A stretch of 64,000 nucleotides of DNA from the NCBI GenBank assembly GCA_035638575.1, contig DASQZT010000231.1, positions 15,897-79,896 of the forward strand, read 5' to 3'. Made by a program: the position numbers and the translations under genes. This document shows positions 40,003-48,574 of the stretch, in pieces; within the stretch, counting starts at the first letter, position 1; the number at the start of each line of letters is the position of its first letter. The notes below the pieces were generated by a model that had not been told where the DNA came from, searched no databases, and saw only the letters and a list, made by a program, of their open reading frames with translations. Origin of the DNA: DASQZT01 sp035638575. GTDB taxonomy: Bacteria > Acidobacteriota > Terriglobia > Bryobacterales > Bryobacteraceae.

Positions 40003-40813
40003 CTAAATCTCTTTCAGCAGCCACTGCATGGCGTGCTGCTGCACCTTCGCGTACTCGGGGACCCACAAAGCGTGAATCGTGTGGCCCGGCGCGGTGAACA
40101 CGACTCTTCCGCGGCCGGATTCGAGCGCCCATCCCGCAACCGATTTCGTTCCCAGGCTCTGATAGGTCAAGCCGTCGACGTTCTCCGCCTCGAGCAAAAT
40201 GTTACGGGCATCCTTGTCGTATTGGACGTAGTGCTGCTCGTCGTTGACCACGAATTCGCCGATGCCACGCGTGATCGGGTGGGCGGCGTTCACGACCCGC
40301 ACTTTGAACGGCCGCAGCGGCGGGTGCCCGATGTAAGCGCCGCCCATCAGGTCCCGGTAGTCTTCGACGACAAAGACAAATGGCTGCTGTTGTGCATCGC
40401 ATAGAAGCCTTTGCCCTCGTTGACGAAGTCCTTCAGCGCGGCTGCCTGTTCCTCGGTGAGCCAGTTCTTGGACTGGGGCGCCGGGAACTCGCCGCGGTTC
40501 TCGAGATTCTGTTCGTAGTCCGTGTACGCGTCCGGCCCGAGATATCCGCCCGGCCAGATCATCCCGTCGCGCAGGAGAGGAAGACCTGGTAGTCCTTCAG
40601 CACGCTCCGCGAAAGCCGTGTGCAGTCGATGGTGTAATCGATCGCGACCTTCAAGGGGTCGAAGACCTTGGCCAGCGCGACTTGTATGTAGTCCGCGTTG
40701 TGATAGCGGTCGCCGATGAGGGCCGGCAGGCGGCGTGCCCCCGTTTGCTGGCTGCGTGCGGGGCCGAGGAGGGCCGCCGCAGCCGGGGCCAGGAGGAAAC
40801 TGCGTCACAACAT
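40003..40813 (-). pseudogene. ThuA-domain (trehalose-utilisation-like) gene broken by a stop and two frameshifts
   Basis: The three minus-strand frames together give a normal ThuA protein. ATG 40813 is followed by TTG and an in-frame TGA (40807-40805), then FLLAPAAAALLGPARSQQ, LPALIGDRYHNADYIQVALA and SVLKDYQVFLS. A one-base loss near 40575 shifts to LRDGMIWPGGYLGPDAYTDY and LENRGEFP, up to FYAMHNSSHLSLSSK. A second one-base loss near 40364 shifts to DYRDLMGGAYIGHPPLRPF through MQWLLKEI. Restoring one C (CC to CCC) and one G (G to GG) repairs both. ThuA proteins are glutamine-amidotransferase-like folds in sugar metabolism. Either recent inactivation or read error could explain the breaks. 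Confidence 0.8.
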
Positions 40814-40862
40814 GCATTCCCAATGTAGCGCCTCTGGCGGCCAACCGCTAAGCTTGAAGGAA

Positions 40863-42437
40863 ATGATTCGGCGACTTCAGCTCGGCGGTATCGTGTGCGC
40901 GCTCTCCCTGAACGCGGCTGTGTTCGACGTAAAAACCTTCGGCGCCAGGGGCGACGGCAAGACGCTCGACCGCGATGCCATCAACAAGGCCATCGAGGCG
41001 GCCTCCGCGGCGGGCGGCGGCACGGTCGTCATCCCGGCGGGAACCTATCTGTCCGGCTCCATCCGGCTGCGCAGCAACATCACGCTGCAGTTCGACCCCG
41101 GCGCCACGCTCGAGGCGGCTTCCGATGCCGCGGCCTACGACGCGGCGGAGCCCAACCAGTGGACCCAGTTCCAGGATTCCGGGCACAGCCACTGGCACAA
41201 CAGCCTGATCTGGGGCGACGGCGTGGAGAATGTTTCCATCGTCGGGCCCGGCCTGATCTCCGGCAAGGGGATGACCCGCGGCGGAGGGCCCCAAGGGGCC
41301 GGCGCTGACAAAACCGTCGCTCTAAAACTGTGCCGCAACGTGACGCTGCGCGACTTTTCCATTTCGCTCGGCGGACACTTCGGCGTCCTGGCCACCGGTG
41401 TCGATAACCTCACTATCGACAACCTGAAGATCGACACCAACCGCGACGGCATCGATATCGACTCCTGCCGCAACGTGCGGGTCTCCAACACCAGCGTCAA
41501 TGCGCCGAACGACGACGCCATCGTGTTGAAAACCAGCTTTGCCCTCGGCTCCCTACGGCCCACCGAGCACGTCACCATCACAAACTGCCTGGTGAGCGGC
41601 TACGACATCGGCAGCCTGCTGGACGCCACGTACAAACGGACGCTGGCGCGGGCGCCCGATCGCGACGGACCCACCGGCCGCGTCAAGATCGGCACCGAAT
41701 CCAGCGGGGACTTTCGGAACATCACGGTCTCCAACGTGGTCTTCGACCGTTCCCGCGGACTGGCGCTGGAGAGCGTCGACGGCGCCCGCATCGAAGATGT
41801 GGCGGTCTCGAACATCACCATGCGCGACGTTTCCAACGCTCCCATCTTCATCCGGCTGGGCAGCCGCATGCGGGCGCCGGAAGGCACTCCGATCGGCGCC
41901 ATCCGGCGCGTCACCATCAGCAACGTGGTGGCCTCCGGCGCGGACCCGCGTTACGCGTCGATCATCAGCGGGATTCCCGGGCACGACGTGGAGGACGTGG
42001 CGCTGTCCAACATCCGCCTGCTGTATCGCGGCGGGCTCACGCTCGACCAGGTGGCGAAGCAGCCGGCCGACCTGGTGAACTCGTTCTTCTTCCGGTCGTC
42101 GGGAGGTGTCCCGCCTCGCGAGCCGTTCGACACACCCGAGCGGGAGAAGGAATATCCCGAGCCCTCCATGTTCGGCATCGTGCCGGCCTACGGCCTGTTA
42201 CTGCGCCACGCCCGGGGCATCGAGCTGAGCGGCATCCAGGTGGGATTCATCGAGGAGGACCGCCGCCCCGCGTTCGTTCTCGACGAAGTGAAGGACGTTG
42301 CGTTCGACCGCGTGAATGCGCAGAAGGTTCCCGGCGTGCCGTCCTTCGTGATGAAGAACGTGGAAAACGTCGATGTGCACCGCTCGTCGCACATTTCCGA
42401 CACGCACGTGGATCGCGCCGAACGCAAGGAGATGTAG
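40863..42437 (+). CDS. GH28-family polygalacturonase-like enzyme (pectate-lyase-type beta helix)
   Basis: This 524-aa secreted enzyme has a short signal after ATG 40863 (LQLGGIVCALSLNAA). The start VFDVKTFGARGDGKTLDRDA is the beta-helix N-cap. GH28 catalytic positions are recognisable in NRDGIDIDSCRNV, NAPNDDAIVLKT (D217/D218) and RVKIGTESSGD, which replaces the usual HG/RIK blocks. Expected action is hydrolysis of galacturonan or related uronides, consistent with the uronic-acid genes nearby. The frame is open upstream to 40716, but that part overlaps the broken ThuA gene. It converges on the SGNH hydrolase with 2 bases between stops. Confidence 0.87.
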   Translation: MIRRLQLGGIVCALSLNAAVFDVKTFGARGDGKTLDRDAINKAIEAASAAGGGTVVIPAGTYLSGSIRLRSNITLQFDPGATLEAASDAAAYDAAEPNQWTQFQDSGHSHWHNSLIWGDGVENVSIVGPGLISGKGMTRGGGPQGAGADKTVALKLCRNVTLRDFSISLGGHFGVLATGVDNLTIDNLKIDTNRDGIDIDSCRNVRVSNTSVNAPNDDAIVLKTSFALGSLRPTEHVTITNCLVSGYDIGSLLDATYKRTLARAPDRDGPTGRVKIGTESSGDFRNITVSNVVFDRSRGLALESVDGARIEDVAVSNITMRDVSNAPIFIRLGSRMRAPEGTPIGAIRRVTISNVVASGADPRYASIISGIPGHDVEDVALSNIRLLYRGGLTLDQVAKQPADLVNSFFFRSSGGVPPREPFDTPEREKEYPEPSMFGIVPAYGLLLRHARGIELSGIQVGFIEEDRRPAFVLDEVKDVAFDRVNAQKVPGVPSFVMKNVENVDVHRSSHISDTHVDRAERKEM

Positions 42438-42439
42438 CG

Positions 42440-43162
42440 CTACTGCTTCAGCGCCGCGGCGATGGCCTGTTCGGCGAGCGGGCCCATCGCCGCGTACCCG
42501 GCGTCGTTGGGATGCAGGCAGTCCCACGTGTACTCCTGGCGAAGGACGCCCTTGTCGTCGAGCATGGCGGACCAGTAATCCAGGTAGATGGTTCTCTCGC
42601 GGGCCGCGTAGGTCTTCATCCAGGTGTTCAACTCCGCGAGCTTTTCCATGGGCCGCTTGTCGGTCTGCGGCTGGATGGAATCGCATACCGGCGTGAGCGA
42701 GGAAAGCACCACGCGGATGCCATTGGCCCGCGCCAGGTCCACCATCGACATGATGTTGTTGCGAGTCGCATCCGGAGGCACCGGCCCGAGGCTGCCGCCG
42801 ATGTCGTTCGTTCCGCCGAGAATGACTACCACCTTGGGCTTCAGCGCGATCACGTCCTGCCGGAACCGCAGGAGCATTTGCGGGGTAATCTGGCCGCTGA
42901 TTCCGCGATTGATATACGGCTTGCCGGGGAAGAACTTGCCGTAACGCCGGCCCCAGAAGTCGGTGATCGAATCGCCCATGAACACCACCCGTTCTTCGTC
43001 CGGCTTGGGCGCCGGAACGCTGGCATTCTCCGCCGCGTAGCGTCCTAACGCCGCGGTGTCGCTGGGCGGGCGGCGCACCGGAGCCGGGCTTGGCGGCGGC
43101 GCCGGTGGTGTTGTCTGCGCTTGGCTGGCGGCCACAAAAGCGAAGATCAGCAGGATTCGCAT
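42440..43162 (-). CDS. Secreted SGNH/GDSL hydrolase (esterase)
   Basis: This 240-aa protein has a signal peptide (ILLIFAFVAASQAQ) and a Pro-rich spacer. The blocks of an SGNH esterase are present: block I VVFMGDSITDFWG (nucleophile Ser), block II RGISGQ (Gly), block III VVILGGTNDIGG (Asn) and block V WDCLHPNDAGYAAM (Asp/His). Likely substrates are acetyl esters on polysaccharides, and the neighbouring GH28 gene supports that. Substrate specificity is not visible. Confidence 0.88.
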   Translation of the reverse strand: MRILLIFAFVAASQAQTTPPAPPPSPAPVRRPPSDTAALGRYAAENASVPAPKPDEERVVFMGDSITDFWGRRYGKFFPGKPYINRGISGQITPQMLLRFRQDVIALKPKVVVILGGTNDIGGSLGPVPPDATRNNIMSMVDLARANGIRVVLSSLTPVCDSIQPQTDKRPMEKLAELNTWMKTYAARERTIYLDYWSAMLDDKGVLRQEYTWDCLHPNDAGYAAMGPLAEQAIAAALKQ

Positions 43163-43257
43163 AGGTCGATTCTAACCCGGCGGCGGTTCACTTGAGGGGT
43201 GGCAGAAGCCTCGCGAGACGTAGCTTACGCTCGAGCTTTTCGTTACGCTGGGAGAGC

Positions 43258-45096
43258 ATGAAAATTTCGGCCGCTCCGCCCCGCCGCATTTCAGCCGTCT
43301 TCACCATGCTCGCAGTGCTGGTGATTTGTCAGTCTCCCCGCGGCTCCGCTCAATCGCAAACGCGGCGCGTTGTTTTCGATGGCTTGAAGTCTGAAAACAG
43401 GTGGGCGCTGAAGGAGCTGAACCCCGAGTGGCCTTCGGATTGGTCGGGATTCAACTACCTCGTCCTGGAGATCAAGACTTCCACGCCGCAGCGGTTTTCG
43501 CTTTGGCTTTACACCGCCTCCGGCCCGCGGCGCATCATGCTCCAGCCCTTCGGCCAGAATGTCTGGCTGCGCGCCTCGGTTCCGCTGCGCTACTTCAAAG
43601 GGAAGGACCAATCGGGTTTCGACCTGGCATCCACCAATAATCGCCGGACCGATTCGTTCTGGATGTCGATCTGGGGGCCGTTCGGCGATCTGAACAACGT
43701 CGAATCGCTTGGCGTCACGATGGACTATCCCATCGCCAGGCCCACGCTGGAGATACGCTCCATCCAGCCGGCCAGGGAGGATCCCGGCTCCGATTTCCTG
43801 GAGGGCAAGCCGGTGCTCGATGAATTCGGGCAATGGGCGCACGCGGACTGGCCTCGCAAGATCAAGAGCCGCGACCAACTACAACAGGAATGGGCCACTG
43901 AGCTGAAGACGCTCAAGCCAGGCGCCTTCGGCTATTGCGAATACGGCGGCTACACCCGCACCAAGGCGAAAGCCACGGGCTTCTTCCGAGTCGAACAAAT
44001 TGATGGCAAATGGTGGTTCGTGGATCCGCACGGCCATTTGTTCTTATCGACCGGGTCGAACGGCCTGAGTGGCCGCGGAGGAGGCGGAGGCCAAGGCGCT
44101 GCCCCAACGGCCACGGCCGGCCGGCGCGGCGGCGCGGTCCAGCCGCCGAACGCCGCGGCGAGCCGTCTGGCGCTGCGCCTCGAAGCCTGGGGGTTCAACA
44201 CTGGCTCCGAAACGATGAAGAAGCCTTACACCGCGTACGTCAACGCGCCGAGTGGGCAGAACACGTTTCTGGGCGTGGCGGATGTGTATTCCGACGAGTT
44301 CGCTCGCGGCGTGGACGAAGCCGCCCAAAGGCAATGCGCCCCGCGCAGGGACGATCCGCTGCTGCTGGGCTACTTCATCGGCAACGAACCGCCGTGGGGC
44401 GGCCGCGAGAGCGAGGTTGTGAACATGATTCTGGCGGGTCCGGCAACCGCCACGCAAAGCAAGCTCAACCAATTCCTGGCCAAAGGCGACACTCCGGACC
44501 GCCGGAAGGAGTTCATCGTCGGAGCGTTCGAGAAGCAGCTCGAGCTGGTCGGCGCGGCGATCCGTAAATACGACCCCCATCACTTGAACCTCGGCATCCG
44601 TTTCGGTGGATCGCCCGCGGAGGACGTCCTCGGATGCGCGCGCATCTTCGACGTTTGCAGCATCAATGTCTACGAATACGAGCCTACGAAACAAGTCGAA
44701 CGCACCGCCCGCATTACGGGACGCCCGGTCCTGATTGGCGAGTTTCACTTCGGCGTGCCGGAGAACGGACTGGGCGCCGGTCTGGTCCAGACGAGCAGCC
44801 AGGCGGAGCGCGCGAAAGGATATCGTTATTATGTCGAGCAGGCGGCGGCGCTGCCCGCGTTCGTCGGAGCGCATTGGTTCACCTGGCGCGACGAACCGGT
44901 TCTGGGCCGGATGGACGGCGAGAACTACAACATCGGCTTCGTGGATGTGGCCGACCGTCCTTACCCGGAACTGGTCGAGGCGGCCAAGTTGACCCATCGG
45001 CGCATGCGCGACGTGCATTCGGGGAGGACGGCGCCGTTCGGCGATCGTCCCAAAGCCTCCGCCGCCGGAACGCCTTCGTCGCCGTGGATCGAGTAG
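43258..45096 (+). CDS. Secreted GH50-like (beta-agarase-type) glycoside hydrolase
   Basis: This 612-aa protein starts at ATG 43258, with GGAGAG close before it and a Sec signal. An N-terminal CBM-like beta domain (about 35-175) leads into a TIM barrel beginning VLDEFGQWAHADWPRKIKS, then GFFRVEQIDGKWWFVDPHGH. The likely acid/base is E377 (FIGNEPPW) and the nucleophile E495 (LIGEFHFG), as in GH50 and related clan-A enzymes. A Gly/Arg/Ala-rich insert (about 273-298) interrupts the barrel. A terrestrial acidobacterium need not use agar, so a different galactoside is possible. Its last 136 bases overlap the CooC-like gene on the other strand. Confidence 0.8.
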   Translation: MKISAAPPRRISAVFTMLAVLVICQSPRGSAQSQTRRVVFDGLKSENRWALKELNPEWPSDWSGFNYLVLEIKTSTPQRFSLWLYTASGPRRIMLQPFGQNVWLRASVPLRYFKGKDQSGFDLASTNNRRTDSFWMSIWGPFGDLNNVESLGVTMDYPIARPTLEIRSIQPAREDPGSDFLEGKPVLDEFGQWAHADWPRKIKSRDQLQQEWATELKTLKPGAFGYCEYGGYTRTKAKATGFFRVEQIDGKWWFVDPHGHLFLSTGSNGLSGRGGGGGQGAAPTATAGRRGGAVQPPNAAASRLALRLEAWGFNTGSETMKKPYTAYVNAPSGQNTFLGVADVYSDEFARGVDEAAQRQCAPRRDDPLLLGYFIGNEPPWGGRESEVVNMILAGPATATQSKLNQFLAKGDTPDRRKEFIVGAFEKQLELVGAAIRKYDPHHLNLGIRFGGSPAEDVLGCARIFDVCSINVYEYEPTKQVERTARITGRPVLIGEFHFGVPENGLGAGLVQTSSQAERAKGYRYYVEQAAALPAFVGAHWFTWRDEPVLGRMDGENYNIGFVDVADRPYPELVEAAKLTHRRMRDVHSGRTAPFGDRPKASAAGTPSSPWIE

Positions 45097-45875
45097 TTCG
45101 CTCGAGCGTTTTCCTTCCTCGTTTCCTCCACCGCCAGCGCGGCCGCAATCCTCAGCATCTCCCGGTAGAACGGACGCTCGCGGGACACGCATCCCGAACG
45201 CGCTTCCAACTCCAGTTCCCGATCCAGCGGGAGCATTCCCAGCAGCGGCATTTCGCCCAGGTTCCCCCGGATGAACTCCAGGTCCGACACGCCAGCGATC
45301 TTGTTGGCCACGGCTTGAATCCGGCGAATGCCAAGGTCGGCGGCGAGGTCCGCCACGCGCGCCGCGGTCTCCAGGCTGGCCCAGCCCGGTTCCACCACTA
45401 CCAGCATCAGGTCCACGCCTTCGGCGGTGCGCCGCCCCAGGTGCTCGATGCCCGCTTCCATGTCCGCCACGAGATGCTGCCGGTTACGCAGCAGCAGGTG
45501 GCTGAGCACTTCGCGCAGCAGGATGTTTTCGGGACACGCGCAGCCGCGCCGGCCGCGCTCGATGGTTCCCATTACCAGCACGCGGACGCCATCCACCACC
45601 ACTCCGAACTCCTGCGGAATGTCGTCCACCCGCGGGTTCATTTTCAGGAAGCCGCCCCATCCCTCGCCGCCGCCGACTCTCTGTTCGATCAATGCCCTCA
45701 GCTTGACCAGGGGAGTGATCGCGGGGCCGCGATAGCCCAACGTCCCCGCCAGGTTGGCGTCGGGATCCGCGTCCACGGCGACTACGGCGTGACCCAGGTC
45801 CCACCAGCAGCGGGCCAGAGTTGCCGCTACTGTTGTCTTGCCCACCCCGCCCTTGCCGGTCACCGCGACCTTCAC
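44961..45875 (-). CDS. CooC-family ATPase (CO-dehydrogenase nickel maturation, MinD-like)
   Basis: This 304-aa SIMIBI-class ATPase has a deviant Walker A (TGKGGVGKTT, residues 6-15), VVAVDADPDANLAGTLG, and a CxC motif GCACPENILLREVL with Cys 112 and 114. That is the same numbering I recall for the zinc-binding pair of Carboxydothermus CooC1. The GTG at 45875 gives this numbering and overlaps the stop of a 26-codon ORF (GTGA). CooC inserts nickel into CO dehydrogenase, but no CODH gene is in the window. The last 45 codons run antisense through the GH50-like gene. Relatives are about 260 aa, so the natural stop seems to be lost. Confidence 0.82.
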   Translation of the reverse strand: MKVAVTGKGGVGKTTVAATLARCWWDLGHAVVAVDADPDANLAGTLGYRGPAITPLVKLRALIEQRVGGGEGWGGFLKMNPRVDDIPQEFGVVVDGVRVLVMGTIERGRRGCACPENILLREVLSHLLLRNRQHLVADMEAGIEHLGRRTAEGVDLMLVVVEPGWASLETAARVADLAADLGIRRIQAVANKIAGVSDLEFIRGNLGEMPLLGMLPLDRELELEARSGCVSRERPFYREMLRIAAALAVEETRKENARANYSIHGDEGVPAAEALGRSPNGAVLPECTSRMRRWVNLAASTSSG

Positions 45876-45952
45876 GACCCGATCTCCCATTCGCGGAACG
45901 CCTGGCCCGGCATGTGATCCAACTCGCGGGCGATCGGTTCCCGTTTGCTCAT
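45872..45952 (-). CDS. 26-codon leader-like ORF coupled to the CooC-like gene
   Basis: The ATG at 45952 is preceded by GAGG with 5-base spacing. The peptide reads MSKREPIARELDHMPGQAFR, then EWEIGS, and its TGA overlaps the GTG of the CooC-like gene. A ribosome-binding site plus GTGA coupling supports translation. I recognise no family. It may be a small accessory protein or simply a coupling ORF. Confidence 0.4.
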   Translation of the reverse strand: MSKREPIARELDHMPGQAFREWEIGS

Positions 45953-46040
45953 TGCAGCCTCAATCCCATCGTAAGGCATCGCTGAGCGCTGACCGGCTCC
46001 GCGCACCCGGGCAAGTCACGATGCTAATATTCCGGATACA

Positions 46041-47285
46041 GTGCCAGATCCGATAAAAGCGCCCGGGACACCGTTGCGATGGCCGGCTGCATGGAAGGAC
46101 CCGTCCGCGCTGAACCTCCTGAAAGGCGGTCCCTTCGATTCCCTCATCGTCGACCGGGGCGCGGATTTCGAGGCGGTCCGTGCCGCCGCCCTGCAGGCCG
46201 GCTTCCAGATCGCCGACACAGGCGCTGCTCCCTCCGGAATCAGGATCATCAAGGGAGAATGGCCCGGAGTGAGGGTTGCCGCGGGCCGCGGCGGCGCCGC
46301 ATCCGCCGGACCGACCGGCGTCCCATGGGTCGACTCCAACGGCTGGAACATACGCCTCTCCGCGGCGCTCCACCCGGAATCCGCCGTCTGGGTGGAAGCA
46401 TCTCCGCCGCCCAACGCCCGCCTGACCGCCGCGTCCTACCTGATCGCCATCGCCGACAGCGGCGCATACGGCGGCCGGTGGATCGTCTCGCTGGATAATC
46501 AGCTCGCCGCCGGTCTGGCTGCCGGGCGCTCCGAGTCGCTGGATACCTGGAAGGCCATCGCGTCCGCCGCCGTTTTTTTTGCCGCTCACCAGGCTTGGGC
46601 CGAATATGCCCCCGTGGCGGTGGCGGGCGTGGTTTCGGATTTCGCCGGCCAGAATGAATTCTTCGGCCGGGAACTGCTGAACCTGCTGGGGAGGGCGGGC
46701 CTGCATTACCGCATCCTCCCGAAAGGCGCGATCGCAGGCTCGTCCTTCGAAAACCTGCGCGCCCTGCTCTACGCCGATGCGGAACCACCTTCGCCCGCGC
46801 TTCGCAAACAGGTCCTCGCTTTCGTCCAGGACGGCGGAATGCTGATCACCGGCCCTCAATGGGGCGCCGTGCCGGGTGCGCCCGCCAAGGCCGATTCGCA
46901 CCTGCGCTATTCCCTTCGCGACTCCGGCAAAGGCAGAATCGCCCAGGCCATCGACACTCCGGCCGACCCGTACGAAATGGCCGGCGATGCCGTGGTCCTG
47001 GTCAGTCACCGTTACGACCTGGTGCGCTTCTGGAACGGCGGAGCCACCGGTTCCTTTTACGCCGCCGCGCCCGGCCGCAAAAAGGCCGTCGCGCATTTGC
47101 TGTTCTACTCGAACCGCGGACCCGATTCCGCCAGCGTCCGCATTGCCGGCCCGTATCGCACCGCCAGGGCGTCGACGGTCGATACGCCCTCCGTGCCCGG
47201 CGTTGAGGTACAGTTGCAGAAAGACGCCTTGGAGGTTCACTTACCCCAGGTATCGCAGTACGTGGCCCTGGAACTGGAAGTCTGA
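46041..47285 (+). CDS. Hypothetical 414-aa protein upstream of the UxuA-like gene
   Basis: I do not recognise this protein. It begins at a GTG and has no clear signal peptide. The N-terminal half is beta/alpha with a short GRGGAASAG loop near residue 81. Then come RWIVSLDNQLAAGLAAGRSE, and a second half that looks like a class-I-amidotransferase-like (trimerisation-type) Rossmann domain: FGRELLNLLGRAGLHYRILP, LRALLYADAEPPS and VLAFVQDGGMLITGPQWG. A C-terminal beta domain follows. This layout recalls glycoside-hydrolase accessory regions. It lies 12 bases before the mannonate-dehydratase-like gene and is probably co-transcribed. Confidence 0.75.
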   Translation: MPDPIKAPGTPLRWPAAWKDPSALNLLKGGPFDSLIVDRGADFEAVRAAALQAGFQIADTGAAPSGIRIIKGEWPGVRVAAGRGGAASAGPTGVPWVDSNGWNIRLSAALHPESAVWVEASPPPNARLTAASYLIAIADSGAYGGRWIVSLDNQLAAGLAAGRSESLDTWKAIASAAVFFAAHQAWAEYAPVAVAGVVSDFAGQNEFFGRELLNLLGRAGLHYRILPKGAIAGSSFENLRALLYADAEPPSPALRKQVLAFVQDGGMLITGPQWGAVPGAPAKADSHLRYSLRDSGKGRIAQAIDTPADPYEMAGDAVVLVSHRYDLVRFWNGGATGSFYAAAPGRKKAVAHLLFYSNRGPDSASVRIAGPYRTARASTVDTPSVPGVEVQLQKDALEVHLPQVSQYVALELEV

Positions 47286-47297
47286 CTGGGAGGAGCG

Positions 47298-48380
47298 ATG
47301 AAGCCACATCGAAGAGACTTCGGCCGGATGGCGCTGGGCGGCGCTTTGGGAGCCGCCGCCATGGCCGCCGTCCCGGCCACCCACACGGTTCAGCCCGGAA
47401 TCAAGCTCTGCGCGCAGGCGCCCGCCAGGCCTTCGGATAGCGACCTCCTCTTTTTGCGGCAGATCGGCGCGGGCTACGTCAGCGTCGGCTCCACCCCCGA
47501 CCTGCGAACCGCCGAAGGCTTCCTCGAGATCAAGAAACGGTACGCCGACGCCGGCATCACCGTCTGGAACATCGGTAACACCAGCGTGCACAACATGCCG
47601 GAAGTGACCCTCAACCTGCCCGGCCGCGACCAGAAAATCGAGCAGTACAAAGACTACCTGCGCAACCTCGGGAAAGCCGGCATCTATTACACCACCTACG
47701 CCCACATGGGCAACGGCATCTGGTCGAGCGGCAGCGCCGCCATTCGCGGAGCCGTGGGGCGCGAGTTCGATCTCGCCAGTCCTGCCAAACAGGGCGTGTG
47801 GGACGGCGTGGTGTTCAAGGAACCGCTTTCCCACGGCCGCGAATTCACCAAAGAAGAGATCTGGGCGAACTACACCTATTTCATCAAGCAGGTGGCTCCT
47901 GTGGCCGAAGAGGCCGGGGTTCGCATCGGCATTCACCCCGACGACCCGCCGGTGCCCATCCTCGCCGGCGTCCCGCGCTGCATCTTCGCCAGCTTCGACG
48001 GCTACCGCCGCGCCATGGAGATTGCCGCGAGCCCCAACGTCGGCATCTGCCTGTGCTGCGGCACCTGGCTGGAAGGCGGCAGGGATCTCACCGGCAAGTA
48101 TCCCGAAGAGATGATCCGCTTCTTCGGCGCTCAGAAAATCTGGAAGATCCACTTCCGCAACGTCAGCGCGCCGCTCCCGCATTTCGTCGAGACCTTCATG
48201 GACAACGGCTACTACGACATGTACAAAATCATGAAGGCCCTGAGGGACGTCAACTACGACGGCATCGTGATCCTGGACCACACCCCCAGCCTGACGGGCG
48301 GCAGCAACGCGCAAACGGATTATGGATTCGCTTACATGAAAGCGCTGCTGAATCGGGCCAATGCGGAAGCCAGGGCATAA
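47298..48380 (+). CDS. Tat-exported mannonate-dehydratase-like (UxuA-type) protein, paralogue of 12723-13937
   Basis: This 360-aa protein has GGAGG 4 bases before the ATG and a twin-arginine leader (KPHRRDFGRMALGGALGAAA). It shares the same core as the 12723-13937 product: VHNMPEVTLNLPGRDQKIEQ, RIGIHPDDPPVPILAGVPR, VGICLCCGTWLEGG, KIHFRNVSAPLPHFVE and DGIVILDHTPSL. It lacks the Gly/Arg-rich insert. A cytosolic UxuA would convert mannonate to 2-keto-3-deoxygluconate. The two exported copies point to a duplicated, relocated function whose substrate is unproven. Confidence 0.8.
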   Translation: MKPHRRDFGRMALGGALGAAAMAAVPATHTVQPGIKLCAQAPARPSDSDLLFLRQIGAGYVSVGSTPDLRTAEGFLEIKKRYADAGITVWNIGNTSVHNMPEVTLNLPGRDQKIEQYKDYLRNLGKAGIYYTTYAHMGNGIWSSGSAAIRGAVGREFDLASPAKQGVWDGVVFKEPLSHGREFTKEEIWANYTYFIKQVAPVAEEAGVRIGIHPDDPPVPILAGVPRCIFASFDGYRRAMEIAASPNVGICLCCGTWLEGGRDLTGKYPEEMIRFFGAQKIWKIHFRNVSAPLPHFVETFMDNGYYDMYKIMKALRDVNYDGIVILDHTPSLTGGSNAQTDYGFAYMKALLNRANAEARA

Positions 48381-48574
48381 AGATAGCTAATGACGGCTTT
48401 AGTGTTAGCCCCACACGTCGTTTCTGAGCCGCGACCGTCAGGGAGTGGTCTTAATACCTATAGGTTCTGTTCCAACCCGGCCCGCGCGCTCGTGCGTGTG
48501 TGCCCCCGGGCTCGTCGGGATTCGTCTCGACGCGCCCCAAGATAGCTGAATGCATGGAGAGGAGTCTTGAAAAG
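48381..48574 (+). other. Intergenic leader with a possible dispersed-repeat segment
   Basis: No gene is seen in this stretch. The segment GAGCCGCGACCGTCAGGGAG at 48427-48446 resembles a short intergenic sequence I recall as repeated in Solibacter-type genomes. Within this window I noticed only one copy, so the repeat claim is weak. GGAG at 48561-48564 is the ribosome-binding site for the next gene. Confidence 0.25.
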
